A stretch of 64,000 bases of DNA from Mycolicibacter senuensis (GTDB lineage: Bacteria > Actinomycetota > Actinomycetes > Mycobacteriales > Mycobacteriaceae). The stretch covers positions 1 to 64,000 of the forward strand of contig NZ_LQPS01000046.1 of NCBI RefSeq assembly GCF_002101885.1. Reading direction: 5' to 3'. Numbering within the stretch: position 1 is the first letter of the stretch; every line of letters begins with the position of its first letter. A program made the translations under genes and the position numbers. The notes under the pieces are model-generated. The model did no database searches. It was not told where the DNA came from and saw only the letters and a list, made by a program, of their open reading frames with translations. Below, piece after piece: positions 32,900 to 41,394 of the stretch.

Positions 32900-34355
32900 G
32901 CCGTCCCTGTGCGTCGATCAGCTCCCGCACCGCGTTGAGGTCGGCCTTGCCCGACGGGGTCCGCGGCAGTGCGTCGACGATCGTGATGCCGGTGGGAACC
33001 TCGTAGCGGGCGAGCCGGGTGCTCAGGAAATCGGCCAGTGTCTCGGCATCGGTGACCGCGCCGGAGTGCAGCTCGACCGCGGCCACCGGCGTCTGACCGA
33101 GGCGATCGTCGCTGCGTCCCACGACGGCGGCGCCCTTCACCGCCGGATGGGCCTCCAGCGCGACCCGCACATCGTCGGGCATCACCTTGAAACCACCGCG
33201 GATGATGGCCTGATCCGCCCGGCCGAGGATCCACAGGAATCCGTCGGCGTCGATGCGGGCCAGGTCGGTGGTGCGCATCCAGTCCGTGTCGGGTCCGAGT
33301 TGGCCGGGCTTGACCTCCAGCAGACCGGGCTGGTCGGGGCCGAGTGGGACGCCGTCATCACCGACTACCCGCAATTGTGCTCCCTGGCTGGCCCGTCCGA
33401 CGCTGCCGCGCTTGTTCTGCCAGAACTGCTGGTAGTCGCCCAGTGTCCAGCCGGCCACTCCGCCACCGAATTCGGTTGCCGCATAGGAGGTGAGCACCGG
33501 GATGCCGAACTTGGCGGTGAAGGCGTCGGAGTCGTCGGCCGACAGCGGCGCGGTGCCCGAGGTGACAGCGCGGACACTGGCCAAGTCCTCACGAGTCAGG
33601 TCCGAGTGCAGCACCATCCGCAACGCGGCCGGCACCAGCGACACCGCGCGCGGCCGATACTTCCGCACCGCGTCGGCCCAGCCGTTCAGCTCGAAGCGGT
33701 CCAGCAGCACGAAGGATCGCGCGTCGGCGACACACTGCAGTACCCGGAACACCCCGCCGATGTGGACCAGCGGTGAGTTGACGATCGCGACACCGCTGCG
33801 CACCTGGGTCGGTGCCGGCGCTCGGGTGGGATCGGGGCCGATCACGCTGTGCGCCAACATGTCGTAGGTCAGGTCGATGCGTTTCGGGGGGCCGGTCGTC
33901 CCGCTGGTCAGCATCCACACCGCCACGCCGGGGCGTGCGGTGTCCGAGGCGGGTTCGGTGGCGCGGGTCAACAGTGGTTCGGCGGCGAGGTCGGCGATCG
34001 ACACCAGTGTGGTGCTCGGTGTCGCCGCGACCAGGGCGGCCAGATCCTCGGGCTCGCCGATGACCAGCGGCAGTTCGAGCGCGGCGATGTCCGCGCGGGT
34101 TCGGTCGTCGCCGCGCGAGGGATTGATCACCACCACGCAGCCCCCGGCCAACAGCACCCCGAGCAGCGCGGCCAGCTGCGGAGGACGGTTGCGCAGCAGG
34201 ATCCCCACTTTGCCACCACCGGTCAGTTCCGCGATGCGCCGTGCCGAAACGCCCAGCTGCGCCCAGGAGAACCACTGGCCGGCGTGCTCGAACGCCGGCG
34301 CGTCAGGCTGTAGGTCGAGCACCGCGGCGATACGTTCGGTGAGCGGATGCGCCAT
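32889..34355 (-). CDS. AMP-forming acyl-CoA synthetase-like protein (PKR variant)
   Basis: 488 aa. The ATP motif reads LTSGTTGPPKRIDLTY, with Arg in place of the Gly after PK. Also present are VNSPLVHIGGVFRV, SYAATEFGGGVAGW, WMRTTDLARIDADG, IIRGGFKVMPDDV and RTPSGKADLN with the catalytic Lys. Closest in the window to the ligase at 20952. Its ATG overlaps the stop of the upstream crotonase (ATGA), so the ligase is translationally coupled to the crotonase set. Confidence 0.92.
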   Translation of the reverse strand: MAHPLTERIAAVLDLQPDAPAFEHAGQWFSWAQLGVSARRIAELTGGGKVGILLRNRPPQLAALLGVLLAGGCVVVINPSRGDDRTRADIAALELPLVIGEPEDLAALVAATPSTTLVSIADLAAEPLLTRATEPASDTARPGVAVWMLTSGTTGPPKRIDLTYDMLAHSVIGPDPTRAPAPTQVRSGVAIVNSPLVHIGGVFRVLQCVADARSFVLLDRFELNGWADAVRKYRPRAVSLVPAALRMVLHSDLTREDLASVRAVTSGTAPLSADDSDAFTAKFGIPVLTSYAATEFGGGVAGWTLGDYQQFWQNKRGSVGRASQGAQLRVVGDDGVPLGPDQPGLLEVKPGQLGPDTDWMRTTDLARIDADGFLWILGRADQAIIRGGFKVMPDDVRVALEAHPAVKGAAVVGRSDDRLGQTPVAAVELHSGAVTDAETLADFLSTRLARYEVPTGITIVDALPRTPSGKADLNAVRELIDAQGRHAH

Positions 34356-35158
34356 CAGCGGATCCGCGGCGGGGCGGCAGGACGCGGTGGCTGGGCGTCG
34401 AGCTCGGCTTTGCCGAGCGGATTTCCCAGCCGGGTGTAGATCAGGCCCTGATCCAGGGCGGCTCGGTAGGGCTTGTCCAGCGATTCCCAGATCGCCTTCA
34501 CCGTGCCCTGGGTCGCCGACGGCGGCTTGGCCGCGATGGCGGCTGCGATCTCGTGCGCACGCGCCCAGAGTTGTTCGGGCGCCGCGATCTCCGATACCAG
34601 ACCGATGCGCAGCGCGCTCTCGGCGCCGACTCGTTCGTCGTTGCCCATCAACGCGATCCGTAACGTCTCGCCCAATCCGATCCGGCGCATCAGCCCGATC
34701 GGCTCCAGCGCGCAGACCAGCCCGGCGGACACGTGCGAGTCGAAGAACGTCGCGTCCTGCGAACAGATCACCACGTCGGCTTCGTTGATGAAGTAGAACG
34801 CGCCCGCGGTGCACATACCCTGCACCGCGCAGACCACCGGTTTGAACATCTTCTGCCACTTGGGGCTGAGCGCCTCGCCGGGATCCTCGTGATTCCAGAC
34901 GTTGTCCGGCTGCCCGTAGGGGGACTTGATGTCCAATCCGGCACTGAAAGCCCGGTCGCCGGCGGCTCGCAGCACGACGGCGTTGACGTCGTCGTCGAGT
35001 TTGACGATGCGCCACGCCGCGGCCATCTCTTCGCACATGGTGCGGTTGAAGGCGTTGAGCCGATCCGGCCGGTTCAACGTGATGGTGGCGACCCGGTCGG
35101 CGCGGTCGACATCGAGCAGGATGGTCTCGAAACTCAGCGGCTTCATCGGCACTGCCAT
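34355..35158 (-). CDS. Crotonase-fold protein, EchA20-like group
   Basis: 267 aa. VATITLNRPDRLNAFNRTM, oxyanion AFSAGLDIKSPYG, and QGMCTAGAFYFINEADVV are clear. The two Glu positions of hydratases are Tyr and His (FFDSHVSAGLVCALEPIGLM). The FFDxHVSxGL and MGNDERV blocks recall the EchA20-like group, whose characterised member opens the last steroid ring as a CoA-dependent hydrolase. That link is a family-level inference. It overlaps the next upstream crotonase by 16 nt. Confidence 0.88.
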   Translation of the reverse strand: MAVPMKPLSFETILLDVDRADRVATITLNRPDRLNAFNRTMCEEMAAAWRIVKLDDDVNAVVLRAAGDRAFSAGLDIKSPYGQPDNVWNHEDPGEALSPKWQKMFKPVVCAVQGMCTAGAFYFINEADVVICSQDATFFDSHVSAGLVCALEPIGLMRRIGLGETLRIALMGNDERVGAESALRIGLVSEIAAPEQLWARAHEIAAAIAAKPPSATQGTVKAIWESLDKPYRAALDQGLIYTRLGNPLGKAELDAQPPRPAAPPRIR

Positions 35159-35949
35159 TCCGGTGCCCGCTTCTCGACGAATGCCTTGGGGCCCTCGAGT
35201 GAATCCTCGGTGTGCAGGTTGCGCTCCCGGAAGGCCTCGGCGAGCATTTCGGCTTCGTGCAGCGGCAGGTCGAGGCCTTTGAGGATCGCCAGCCGGGTCC
35301 CGCGCACCGCCAGTGGCGCATTGGAGTTGAGGATGCCGGCGATCTCGTGGGCGCGTTCCAGCAACCGGTCGTGCGCCACCACCTCGCTGATCATGCCGAG
35401 CTCGTAGGCCCGCTGGGCGTCCATCCGTTCGTGGCGGCCCATCATCGCCATGCGCAGGGCGACCGAGCGTGGCAGCACCCGGGCCAACCGCACCACCTCG
35501 CGGCCGGCGACCAGGCCGATCGAGACGTGCGGGTCGAAGAAGGTGGCGCGCTCCGAGGCGATGACGATGTCTCCAGTCGTCACCCAGTCAAGGCCCGCGC
35601 CGCAACATATTCCGTTGATCGCGGCCAAGACCGGTTTGGCCATCGTCCGGAACGGCGGCGTCCCCTCCTGTGGGGCCTCCCACTGCTCGTAGGTCGACAG
35701 GTAGGGCCGTTCGTTGATGACCTTGCCGTCTCCGGGGATGGCCTTCACGTCGGCGCCGGTGCAGAACGCCCGCCCGGTTCCGGTCACGATCAGCAGCCAC
35801 ACCCGGTCGTCGTTCTCGGCCTCGGCGTAGGCGGCCCGCAGTTCGGTGACCATGTGCGGGCTCAGTGCGTTGAGTGCCTCGGGACGATTCAGGGTGATCG
35901 TCGCGGTATGGCCGTCGAGTTCGTAGGTGATGGTGTCAAATGTCGGCAT
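35143..35949 (-). CDS. Crotonase-fold protein (enoyl-CoA hydratase family)
   Basis: 268 aa from the ATG at 35949, which has AAGGGA at good spacing; an ATG at 35964 is also in frame. ATITLNRPEALNALSPHM, oxyanion AFCTGADVKAI, NGICCGAGLDWVTTGDIV and FFDPHVSIGLVAGREVVRL are visible. The Glu positions read Asp and His. It shares FFDPHVSIGL with the neighbouring crotonase at 34355, indicating a common subgroup, but it keeps the usual C-terminal FVEKRAPEWQ. Confidence 0.88.
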   Translation of the reverse strand: MPTFDTITYELDGHTATITLNRPEALNALSPHMVTELRAAYAEAENDDRVWLLIVTGTGRAFCTGADVKAIPGDGKVINERPYLSTYEQWEAPQEGTPPFRTMAKPVLAAINGICCGAGLDWVTTGDIVIASERATFFDPHVSIGLVAGREVVRLARVLPRSVALRMAMMGRHERMDAQRAYELGMISEVVAHDRLLERAHEIAGILNSNAPLAVRGTRLAILKGLDLPLHEAEMLAEAFRERNLHTEDSLEGPKAFVEKRAPEWQCR

Positions 35950-35965
35950 GGCCGGTCCCTTCATC

Positions 35966-36802
35966 TCAGCGTCCGGTGAATCCCGGCGGGCGCCGCTGCG
36001 AAAACGCGGCCAGTCCTTCTTTGAAATCCATGGTGCGGCAGCTCAGTTCGAGGTTGAACAGCTCCTGGGTCATGGATTGGGGCAACGTCGCATCCTGTCC
36101 GTAGTGCAGTGCCTGCTTGGTCAGGCCGATGGCGACGGTGGGTCCGTCGGTCAACCTCCCCAACAGCTCATCGGCGACCGTGTCGACGTCAGTCGGTGCC
36201 ACGGCCTGATGGATCAGGCCCCATTGTTCGGCGGAGGTTCCGCTGACCTGCTCGCCGAGCAGCAGCATGCGCCGAGCCCGGGCCAGCCCGACCAGTCGTG
36301 GCAGCAACCAGGTGGCTCCGGAGTCGGGGCTGAAGCCGCGGGCGACGAACGGCTCCCAGAAGACGGCGTCGGAGGCGGCGATGGTGAAGTCGGCGGCCAG
36401 CGCCAGGTTGCAGCCCAGACCGACCGCCCAGCCCTGCACGCTGCACACCACCGGCAGCTGGATGGTGTGCACCAGTTCGATGATCCGGTGCGCGGCGTGC
36501 GGGATACGCCGGACCAGATCGCCGGTGCGGGGTCGCCGGTCGGCCGCATTGGTGGCGACCCAGTCCGCGCCCGCGCAGAAATCGTCGCCGGAACCCCGGA
36601 TGTGCACGGCCCGTAGCGTGTCGTCGCTGGCCGCCTCGGTCAGGGCGCTGATCAGCGCTTCGGTCATCGGTGGACTCAGCGAGTTCCGGCGATCAGGGCG
36701 GACCAGCGTCAGTCGCAGCAGTGCGCCGTCGCGCAGCACCGTCACCGAGCCATCAACCGGAGGGTCCGCGGAACCGGACCCGGAATCGGGGGAGTCGGCC
36801 AC
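35966..36802 (-). CDS. Crotonase-fold protein (enoyl-CoA hydratase family)
   Basis: 278 aa from the GTG at 36802, chosen because GAAAGGTGG lies 8 nt upstream; a GTG at 36814 is in frame but too close to that site. LTLVRPDRRNSLSPPM, oxyanion DFCAGADWVATN, QGWAVGLGCNLALAADF and FWEPFVARGFSPDSGATWLLPRL are seen. The Glu positions are Asn and Phe, so isomerase or other chemistry is more likely than hydration. First gene of a long minus-strand unit, divergent from the thioesterase over an operator-bearing gap. Confidence 0.88.
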   Translation of the reverse strand: MADSPDSGSGSADPPVDGSVTVLRDGALLRLTLVRPDRRNSLSPPMTEALISALTEAASDDTLRAVHIRGSGDDFCAGADWVATNAADRRPRTGDLVRRIPHAAHRIIELVHTIQLPVVCSVQGWAVGLGCNLALAADFTIAASDAVFWEPFVARGFSPDSGATWLLPRLVGLARARRMLLLGEQVSGTSAEQWGLIHQAVAPTDVDTVADELLGRLTDGPTVAIGLTKQALHYGQDATLPQSMTQELFNLELSCRTMDFKEGLAAFSQRRPPGFTGR

Positions 36803-36825
36803 TGTGCTGCCCACCTTTCAACGCT

Positions 36826-36847
36826 ATATCGTGAGAGCTACAGTATG
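36826..36847. promoter_or_regulatory. Member of the TTAC-type operator family (site 1)
   Basis: The 22-nt element contains TCG...GAG and ends CTACAGTATG. Against the 42278 element it matches at 14 of 22 positions by eye, including the TACAGTA half. It lies in the AT-rich divergent gap between the crotonase (-) and the thioesterase (+), so one protein could control both units. Confidence 0.5.
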
Positions 36848-36894
36848 CTATACGATTAGCGCGTTTCGCCGCGGATTCAACCGGGAAGGGCCTC

Positions 36895-37581
36895 ATGACG
36901 GACGGCTCGAGCAGCTCAGTGGTTTCGGCCGGTGGCAGCCGCTTCGGTGAGCAGCCGCTGCAGCAGACCGTGGCGGCGGCCGGCGCCCTGCGGCGGATGA
37001 CCGGGCTGCTGCTGGCGCTGGAGCACCCGCACCCGGTGGTCGACGACATGCTGGCGCGATTCGCCGACTGGGAGCGGCAACTGGGCGGGGTCGTCCGGGC
37101 GGATGCGACGCCCCGCCTCGAATCCGACGACGGCGGCCGGGTCTACCTCAACCACGCCTTCGACGTCGGGGCGTTCAACCCCTGCTTTCCGGAGTACCGG
37201 TTCGACCTGCTCGACACCGACACGGCGTCGGGACGAGTCACTTTCCCGCTGACCTACGAAGGGCCTCCAGGGCTGGTGCACGGCGGGTTTCTGGGCGTGT
37301 TCTTCGATTGCGTCACCCAGCACCAGAGCTGCGCGGCCGGGTTGGCAGGCCGCACCCGCTCATTGCTGGTCACCTACCGCCGCCCGACGCCCATCCTCAC
37401 CGAGCTGGAGTTCGACATCGCGCGAACCGAGACCGAGCGTGGGATCACGTCCACCGCGCGACTGAGCTATGGCGGCGAGCTGCTGTGCACCGGTGAGGTC
37501 TCCACCGCGGCGATGCCGCCGGAGCAGGTGAGCGCCAATCGATTCGGTCGCCGACGGCCGGGCAAGGAGACGCAGCGATGA
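36895..37581 (+). CDS. PaaI/hotdog-fold thioesterase-like protein
   Basis: 228 aa. The hotdog signature is GPPGLVHGGFLGVFFDCVTQHQSC at about 120-143, with the HGG turn and a following acidic residue that is the usual active-site Asp. Strands SLLVTYRRPTPI and ITSTARLSYGGELLCTGEV complete the fold. About 70 N-terminal residues precede the domain and are not recognised. It would hydrolyse acyl-CoA or bind an acyl group, perhaps to free CoA from dead-end intermediates. Its stop overlaps the start of the next crotonase (ATGA). Confidence 0.85.
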   Translation: MTDGSSSSVVSAGGSRFGEQPLQQTVAAAGALRRMTGLLLALEHPHPVVDDMLARFADWERQLGGVVRADATPRLESDDGGRVYLNHAFDVGAFNPCFPEYRFDLLDTDTASGRVTFPLTYEGPPGLVHGGFLGVFFDCVTQHQSCAAGLAGRTRSLLVTYRRPTPILTELEFDIARTETERGITSTARLSYGGELLCTGEVSTAAMPPEQVSANRFGRRRPGKETQR

Positions 37582-38453
37582 GCGATGGCACCGACGACCG
37601 GGTGCTCTTCGACGTCGACCCCGACGGGCGGATCGCCACCATCACGTTGAACAACCCGGGCCGGCGCAACTCCTATGATGCCGCCATGCGGGATGCGATC
37701 GCCCGCTTCCTGGACCGGGCGGCCGACGATGATGACGTCGTCGTGGTGCTGCTCCGAGGTGCCGACGGCGTGTTCAGTACCGGAGCCGACATGAACAACG
37801 CCTACGGCTGGTACGGCGAGCAGGGCGAGAAGCCGCCGACCAAGAGCCGGCCCAGCCAACGTCGCCGCCTCGCCGTCGACCGCCGCTCGTTCGGCTTCTA
37901 CCACAACCTGATGGGCTTTCCGAAGGTCACCGTCGGCGAGATCAGCGGCTACGCGCTGGGGGGCGGTTTCGAGATGGCGCTGATGACCGACATCTCGGTG
38001 ATAGCGCGCGACACCAAGATTGGCATGCCCGCCACCCGCTTCCTGGGCCCCGCGCTGGGCAGCCTGCACATGTTCTTCCATCGCCTGGGTCCGGTGCTGG
38101 CCCGGCGACTGTTGTTGACCGGGGACATCGTCGAGGCCGGCGCGGTCGAACACCTCGGCGTCTTCACCGAGACCTGCGACCCCTCGGCGGTTTCGGCGCG
38201 AGCACGCTATTGGGCGCAGAAGGCGGCCAAGATGCCCGCCGACGGCGTGGTGATCGCGAAGGAAGCCTTCCGGCTGGTCGAGCAGAGCCAGGCCTACCAA
38301 GGCGAAGAGGTGGCCAGCTACCTGTTCCACGCCTACGGCACCAACCTGCAGTTCGGACCGGGCGAGTTCAACTTCGTCAAGACCCGCGCGCAGCACGGCA
38401 CCAAGGAGGCGTTCCGACTGCGGGATGAGCATTTCCACGTGCCGGAACCATGA
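37578..38453 (+). CDS. Crotonase-fold protein (enoyl-CoA hydratase family)
   Basis: 291 aa. IATITLNNPGRRNSYDAAM, oxyanion VFSTGADMNNAYGWYGEQ with a roughly 35-residue insert rich in basic residues, and SGYALGGGFEMALMTD with the first Glu. The second Glu position reads IGMPATRFLGPALG, so Ala. The C-terminus departs from the usual family end: FRLRDEHFHVPEP. Coupled to the hotdog protein. Its stop is 74 nt before the thiolase. Confidence 0.9.
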   Translation: MSDGTDDRVLFDVDPDGRIATITLNNPGRRNSYDAAMRDAIARFLDRAADDDDVVVVLLRGADGVFSTGADMNNAYGWYGEQGEKPPTKSRPSQRRRLAVDRRSFGFYHNLMGFPKVTVGEISGYALGGGFEMALMTDISVIARDTKIGMPATRFLGPALGSLHMFFHRLGPVLARRLLLTGDIVEAGAVEHLGVFTETCDPSAVSARARYWAQKAAKMPADGVVIAKEAFRLVEQSQAYQGEEVASYLFHAYGTNLQFGPGEFNFVKTRAQHGTKEAFRLRDEHFHVPEP

Positions 38454-38491
38454 TCCGGCCCCGGGCGGCGCAGGCCGCCGCAAACCGGTAG

Positions 38492-38519
38492 CTTTACAGA
38501 AACAATCAACAATGTAAGG
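38492..38519. promoter_or_regulatory. Degenerate inverted repeat upstream of the thiolase
   Basis: CTTTACA (38492-38498) and TGTAAGG (38513-38519) match at 6 of 7 positions around a 14-nt spacer, ending 8 nt before the thiolase ATG. It resembles the TTAC/GTAA half-sites of the operator family but not their spacing, so membership is doubtful. Confidence 0.3.
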
Positions 38520-38527
38520 TTCGAAGA

Positions 38528-39703
38528 ATGTCCACACCTGTCATCGTCGGCGCCGTTCGCACAGCCATCGGACGCTCATTCAAGGGAACACTGGCCAACA
38601 CCTCAGCGGAGACGCTGATCACCACGGTCGTGCCCGAGGTGATCCGCCGGGCCGGTATCCCGGTCGCGGATATCGACGACATGATCTTCGCCGAGTCCCA
38701 CTACGGCGGTGGCGATATGGCGCGTTTCGCGGCCGCCGCCTGCGGGATGGAGTCGGTGCCCGGCCAGGCCGTCAACCGGCACTGCGCGGGCAGCCTGACC
38801 GCCATCGGCAACGCCGCCGCACAGATCGGATCCGGGATGGAGCGGGTGCTGATCGCCGGGGGTGTGCAGACCCTGTCGATGCTGCCGGTGATGAAGATGC
38901 GCATCCCCGGCCCGGAGCTCAGCTTCGCCGAGCCGTGGATGCCGCCGACCCACCCGGAGACCGTGGATGCCCCCACCCGCGACATGTCCATCACGGTGGG
39001 CTGGAACACCGCCCAAGCCGTCGGCATCACCCGCGAGGAGATGGACGCGTGGGCGGCCCGCTCACACCAGCGGGCGATCGCCGCGATCGACGCCAGCAAG
39101 TTCACCGACGAGATCGTGCCGCTGAAGGTCCAGCTGCCCGACGGCTCTGTCACCGAGTTCAGCGTCGACGAGTTCCCGCGTCGCGACACCACCGCGGAGA
39201 AGCTGGCCGGCCTGAAGGTGCTGCACCCCGAGATCGAGGGATTCTCGATCACCGCCGGCAACAGCAGCGGCACCAACGATGCCGCGGCCGCGGTCGCGCT
39301 CGTCGACGACGGCTACGCGCAAGCCCAGGGGCTCAACGTCATGGGCACCGTGAAGGCGTGGGCGTCGGCCGGCGTGGCCCCGCGCGACACCGGGCTCGGA
39401 GCGGTCAAGGTGATCGGCAAGGTGCTGCAGCGGGCGGGCCTGAAGCCCGGCGATGTCGCGCTGTGGGAGATCAACGAGGCGTTCGCCTCGGTGCCCATCG
39501 CGGCGTGCCGCGAGTACGGCCTCGACGAGGAGCTGGTGAACTTCTCCGGCAGCGGCTGCAGCCTCGGTCACCCCATCGCCGCCTCCGGTGCGCGGATGGT
39601 GACCACCCTGGCCTACGAGCTGCGCCGGCGCGGTGGCGGCATCGGTGTCGCCGCGATGTGCGCCGGGGGCGGCCAGGGCGGCGCCGTGGTGATCGAGGTC
39701 TAA
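38528..39703 (+). CDS. Thiolase (acetyl-CoA acetyltransferase, FadA-type)
   Basis: 391 aa. The nucleophile Cys is in VNRHCAGSLTAIG (about residue 90), His in EINEAFASVP, GHP in SLGHPIAASGARM, and the second Cys in AAMCAGGGQGG. A conserved SITAGNSSGTNDAAAA block is present. NEAFAS replaces the commoner NEAFAA. It would cleave a 3-ketoacyl-CoA. Its end overlaps the convergent TetR gene by 4 nt. Confidence 0.95.
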   Translation: MSTPVIVGAVRTAIGRSFKGTLANTSAETLITTVVPEVIRRAGIPVADIDDMIFAESHYGGGDMARFAAAACGMESVPGQAVNRHCAGSLTAIGNAAAQIGSGMERVLIAGGVQTLSMLPVMKMRIPGPELSFAEPWMPPTHPETVDAPTRDMSITVGWNTAQAVGITREEMDAWAARSHQRAIAAIDASKFTDEIVPLKVQLPDGSVTEFSVDEFPRRDTTAEKLAGLKVLHPEIEGFSITAGNSSGTNDAAAAVALVDDGYAQAQGLNVMGTVKAWASAGVAPRDTGLGAVKVIGKVLQRAGLKPGDVALWEINEAFASVPIAACREYGLDEELVNFSGSGCSLGHPIAASGARMVTTLAYELRRRGGGIGVAAMCAGGGQGGAVVIEV

Positions 39704-40467
39704 CGGGCCTTAGCGTCCCTGGCGGAAGTGGACGGCGAGCCCGCGCGACGCCGCGCCGGCTTGCTGTTCTGCTCGATCAACCGCTCGGCCTGGTCGAGGA
39801 TGCAGTCGAGCCCGTAGTCGAAGTTGGCGTCATCGGCCGCACCGATTCGATGACCCTGCCGGTTGGTCTGTGCCAGCAGTGGGGTCAGCTCGGGGTCGAT
39901 GACGAGCGCCTCCTCGAAGTCCGAGGGCCCGTCGGCGTCCGATGCCCGGTTCTTCTCGTAGAGGCGCCGCAGCACAACCGATCCGCGGATGTGCAGCGAG
40001 ATCGCCGAGTAGATGTCGAAGGCGTCCTGCGGTGACAGCCCGGCTTCCACCAAGCCGGCGATCGCCCGCTCCACCTCCTGAACGCCGAGCTGCGCGGCTC
40101 TGGGGCTCAACGCGGCCCGAATCAGGATGAGGTCGCACAGAATCGGGTTGCCCAAGAACGTCGTCCGCATGGTGTGGGCGTGGTTGTGCAACGTCTGACG
40201 CCAGTCTTTGGCCTGCACGTACGGGGTGGCGAACACGTACTGGCGCAACGCCCGGCTGGTCATGGCGTTGAGCAGATCGTCCTTTTTGCGGAAGTACCAG
40301 TAGATGCTGGTCACCCCGACGCCGAGATGCTTGCCGAGCAACGGCATGCTCAGGTTGTCGACCCCGATCTGTTCGGCGAGCTCGAACGCGCCGTCGATGA
40401 TGTCGTCGGGATTGATGGATCCGCGTTCGCGCCGCTGCCGCTTCTCGGCGACTGGCTGCTTGGCCAC
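39700..40467 (-). CDS. TetR-family regulator, probable master regulator of the right-hand units
   Basis: 255 aa. The HTH lies at about 18-64: NPDDIIDGAFELAEQIGVDN, with MPLLGKHLGVGVTSIYWYFRKKDD as recognition region. The C-terminal TetR_C part has HNHAHTMRTTFLGNP and SAISLHIRGSVV. GTG start with GGAGG at good spacing. It is divergent from the crotonase at 40621, with a perfect-armed operator (40557-40579) between. Four further matches to that operator lie at promoters in this window, which makes this protein their most likely binder (inference). Confidence 0.92.
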   Translation of the reverse strand: MAKQPVAEKRQRRERGSINPDDIIDGAFELAEQIGVDNLSMPLLGKHLGVGVTSIYWYFRKKDDLLNAMTSRALRQYVFATPYVQAKDWRQTLHNHAHTMRTTFLGNPILCDLILIRAALSPRAAQLGVQEVERAIAGLVEAGLSPQDAFDIYSAISLHIRGSVVLRRLYEKNRASDADGPSDFEEALVIDPELTPLLAQTNRQGHRIGAADDANFDYGLDCILDQAERLIEQNSKPARRRAGSPSTSARDAKAR

Positions 40468-40556
40468 TGCGGGTACCTCCAGTTCTGGTCGACACGGCCG
40501 GATTCTTCGCCGTCAAACCTACCTGTGCCCTCGTCGTCACCGGGCATCGAGCTTCT

Positions 40557-40579
40557 CTTACCGTAAAGCATATGGTAAG
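40557..40579. promoter_or_regulatory. TTAC-type operator family, site 2 (TetR/crotonase divergent region)
   Basis: CTTACC (40557-40562) and GGTAAG (40574-40579) are perfect 6-bp arms around an 11-nt AT-rich spacer. It sits 90 nt from the TetR start and 42 nt from the crotonase start. The classical position suggests autoregulation and control of the crotonase/SDR unit. Confidence 0.65.
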
Positions 40580-40620
40580 CATTTTGATATAAATTGTCCC
40601 AACGCGTGTAGGGGTGGCCG

Positions 40621-41382
40621 GTGTCAGAAGCAGTGCTCAGCGAACGTCGTGGACGAACCCTCATCATCACGATCAATCGTCCGGAGGCCCGCAATGCGGC
40701 CAACAAGGCGGTCGCCGAAGGCCTGGCCGCCGCCTGCGACGAACTCGACGACACTCCGGAACTGTCGGTGGCGGTGCTGACCGGCGCCGGCGGCAACTTC
40801 TGCGCGGGTATGGACCTCAAGGCGTTTGCGGCCGGCGAACTGGCGTATGTCCCGGGCCGGGGTCTGGGCTTCACCGAACGCCCGCCGCGCAAGCCGATCA
40901 TCTCGGCGGTCGAGGGTCATGCGGTGGCCGGCGGCACCGAGCTGGTGCTGGCCACCGACCTGGTGGTGGCCGCCAAGGGGGCGAAATTCGGTATCCCGGA
41001 AGTCAAAAGGGGTCTGGTGGCCGCCGGTGGCGGTCTGTTGCGGTTGCCGCACCGCATCCCGTATCAGAAGGCGCTGGAGTTGGCTTTGACCGGGGAGAGT
41101 TTCACCGCCGACGAGGGCGCCCAATGGGGCTTCGTCAACGTGCTGACCGAGCCGGGCGAGGCGCTGAACGGGGCGATCGAGTTGGCCGAGCGGATCACCG
41201 CGAACGGTCCGCTCGCGGTGGCGGTGACCAAGGAGATCATGGTGAAGGCCGCCGGCTGGTCCCAGGACGAGATCTGGGCCAAGCAGGGCGAGCTGATCGC
41301 GCCGGTGTTCGCCTCCAAGGACGCCAAAGAAGGCGCCATCGCGTTCGCCGAGAAGCGCGCCCCCAACTGGTCCGGCGCCTAG
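40621..41382 (+). CDS. Enoyl-CoA hydratase with canonical active site
   Basis: 253 aa. TLIITINRPEARNAANKAV, oxyanion NFCAGMDLKAF, EGHAVAGGTELVLATDLV (first Glu) and FGIPEVKRGLVAAGGGLLRL (second Glu in PE) are all present, as is the C-terminal FAEKRAPNWSG. Of the eight crotonases in the window it is the only one that keeps both catalytic Glu by eye, so true trans-enoyl-CoA hydration is the likely reaction. GTG start. The SDR follows 12 nt downstream. Confidence 0.94.
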   Translation: MSEAVLSERRGRTLIITINRPEARNAANKAVAEGLAAACDELDDTPELSVAVLTGAGGNFCAGMDLKAFAAGELAYVPGRGLGFTERPPRKPIISAVEGHAVAGGTELVLATDLVVAAKGAKFGIPEVKRGLVAAGGGLLRLPHRIPYQKALELALTGESFTADEGAQWGFVNVLTEPGEALNGAIELAERITANGPLAVAVTKEIMVKAAGWSQDEIWAKQGELIAPVFASKDAKEGAIAFAEKRAPNWSGA

Positions 41383-41394
41383 CCGCGCTGACGC

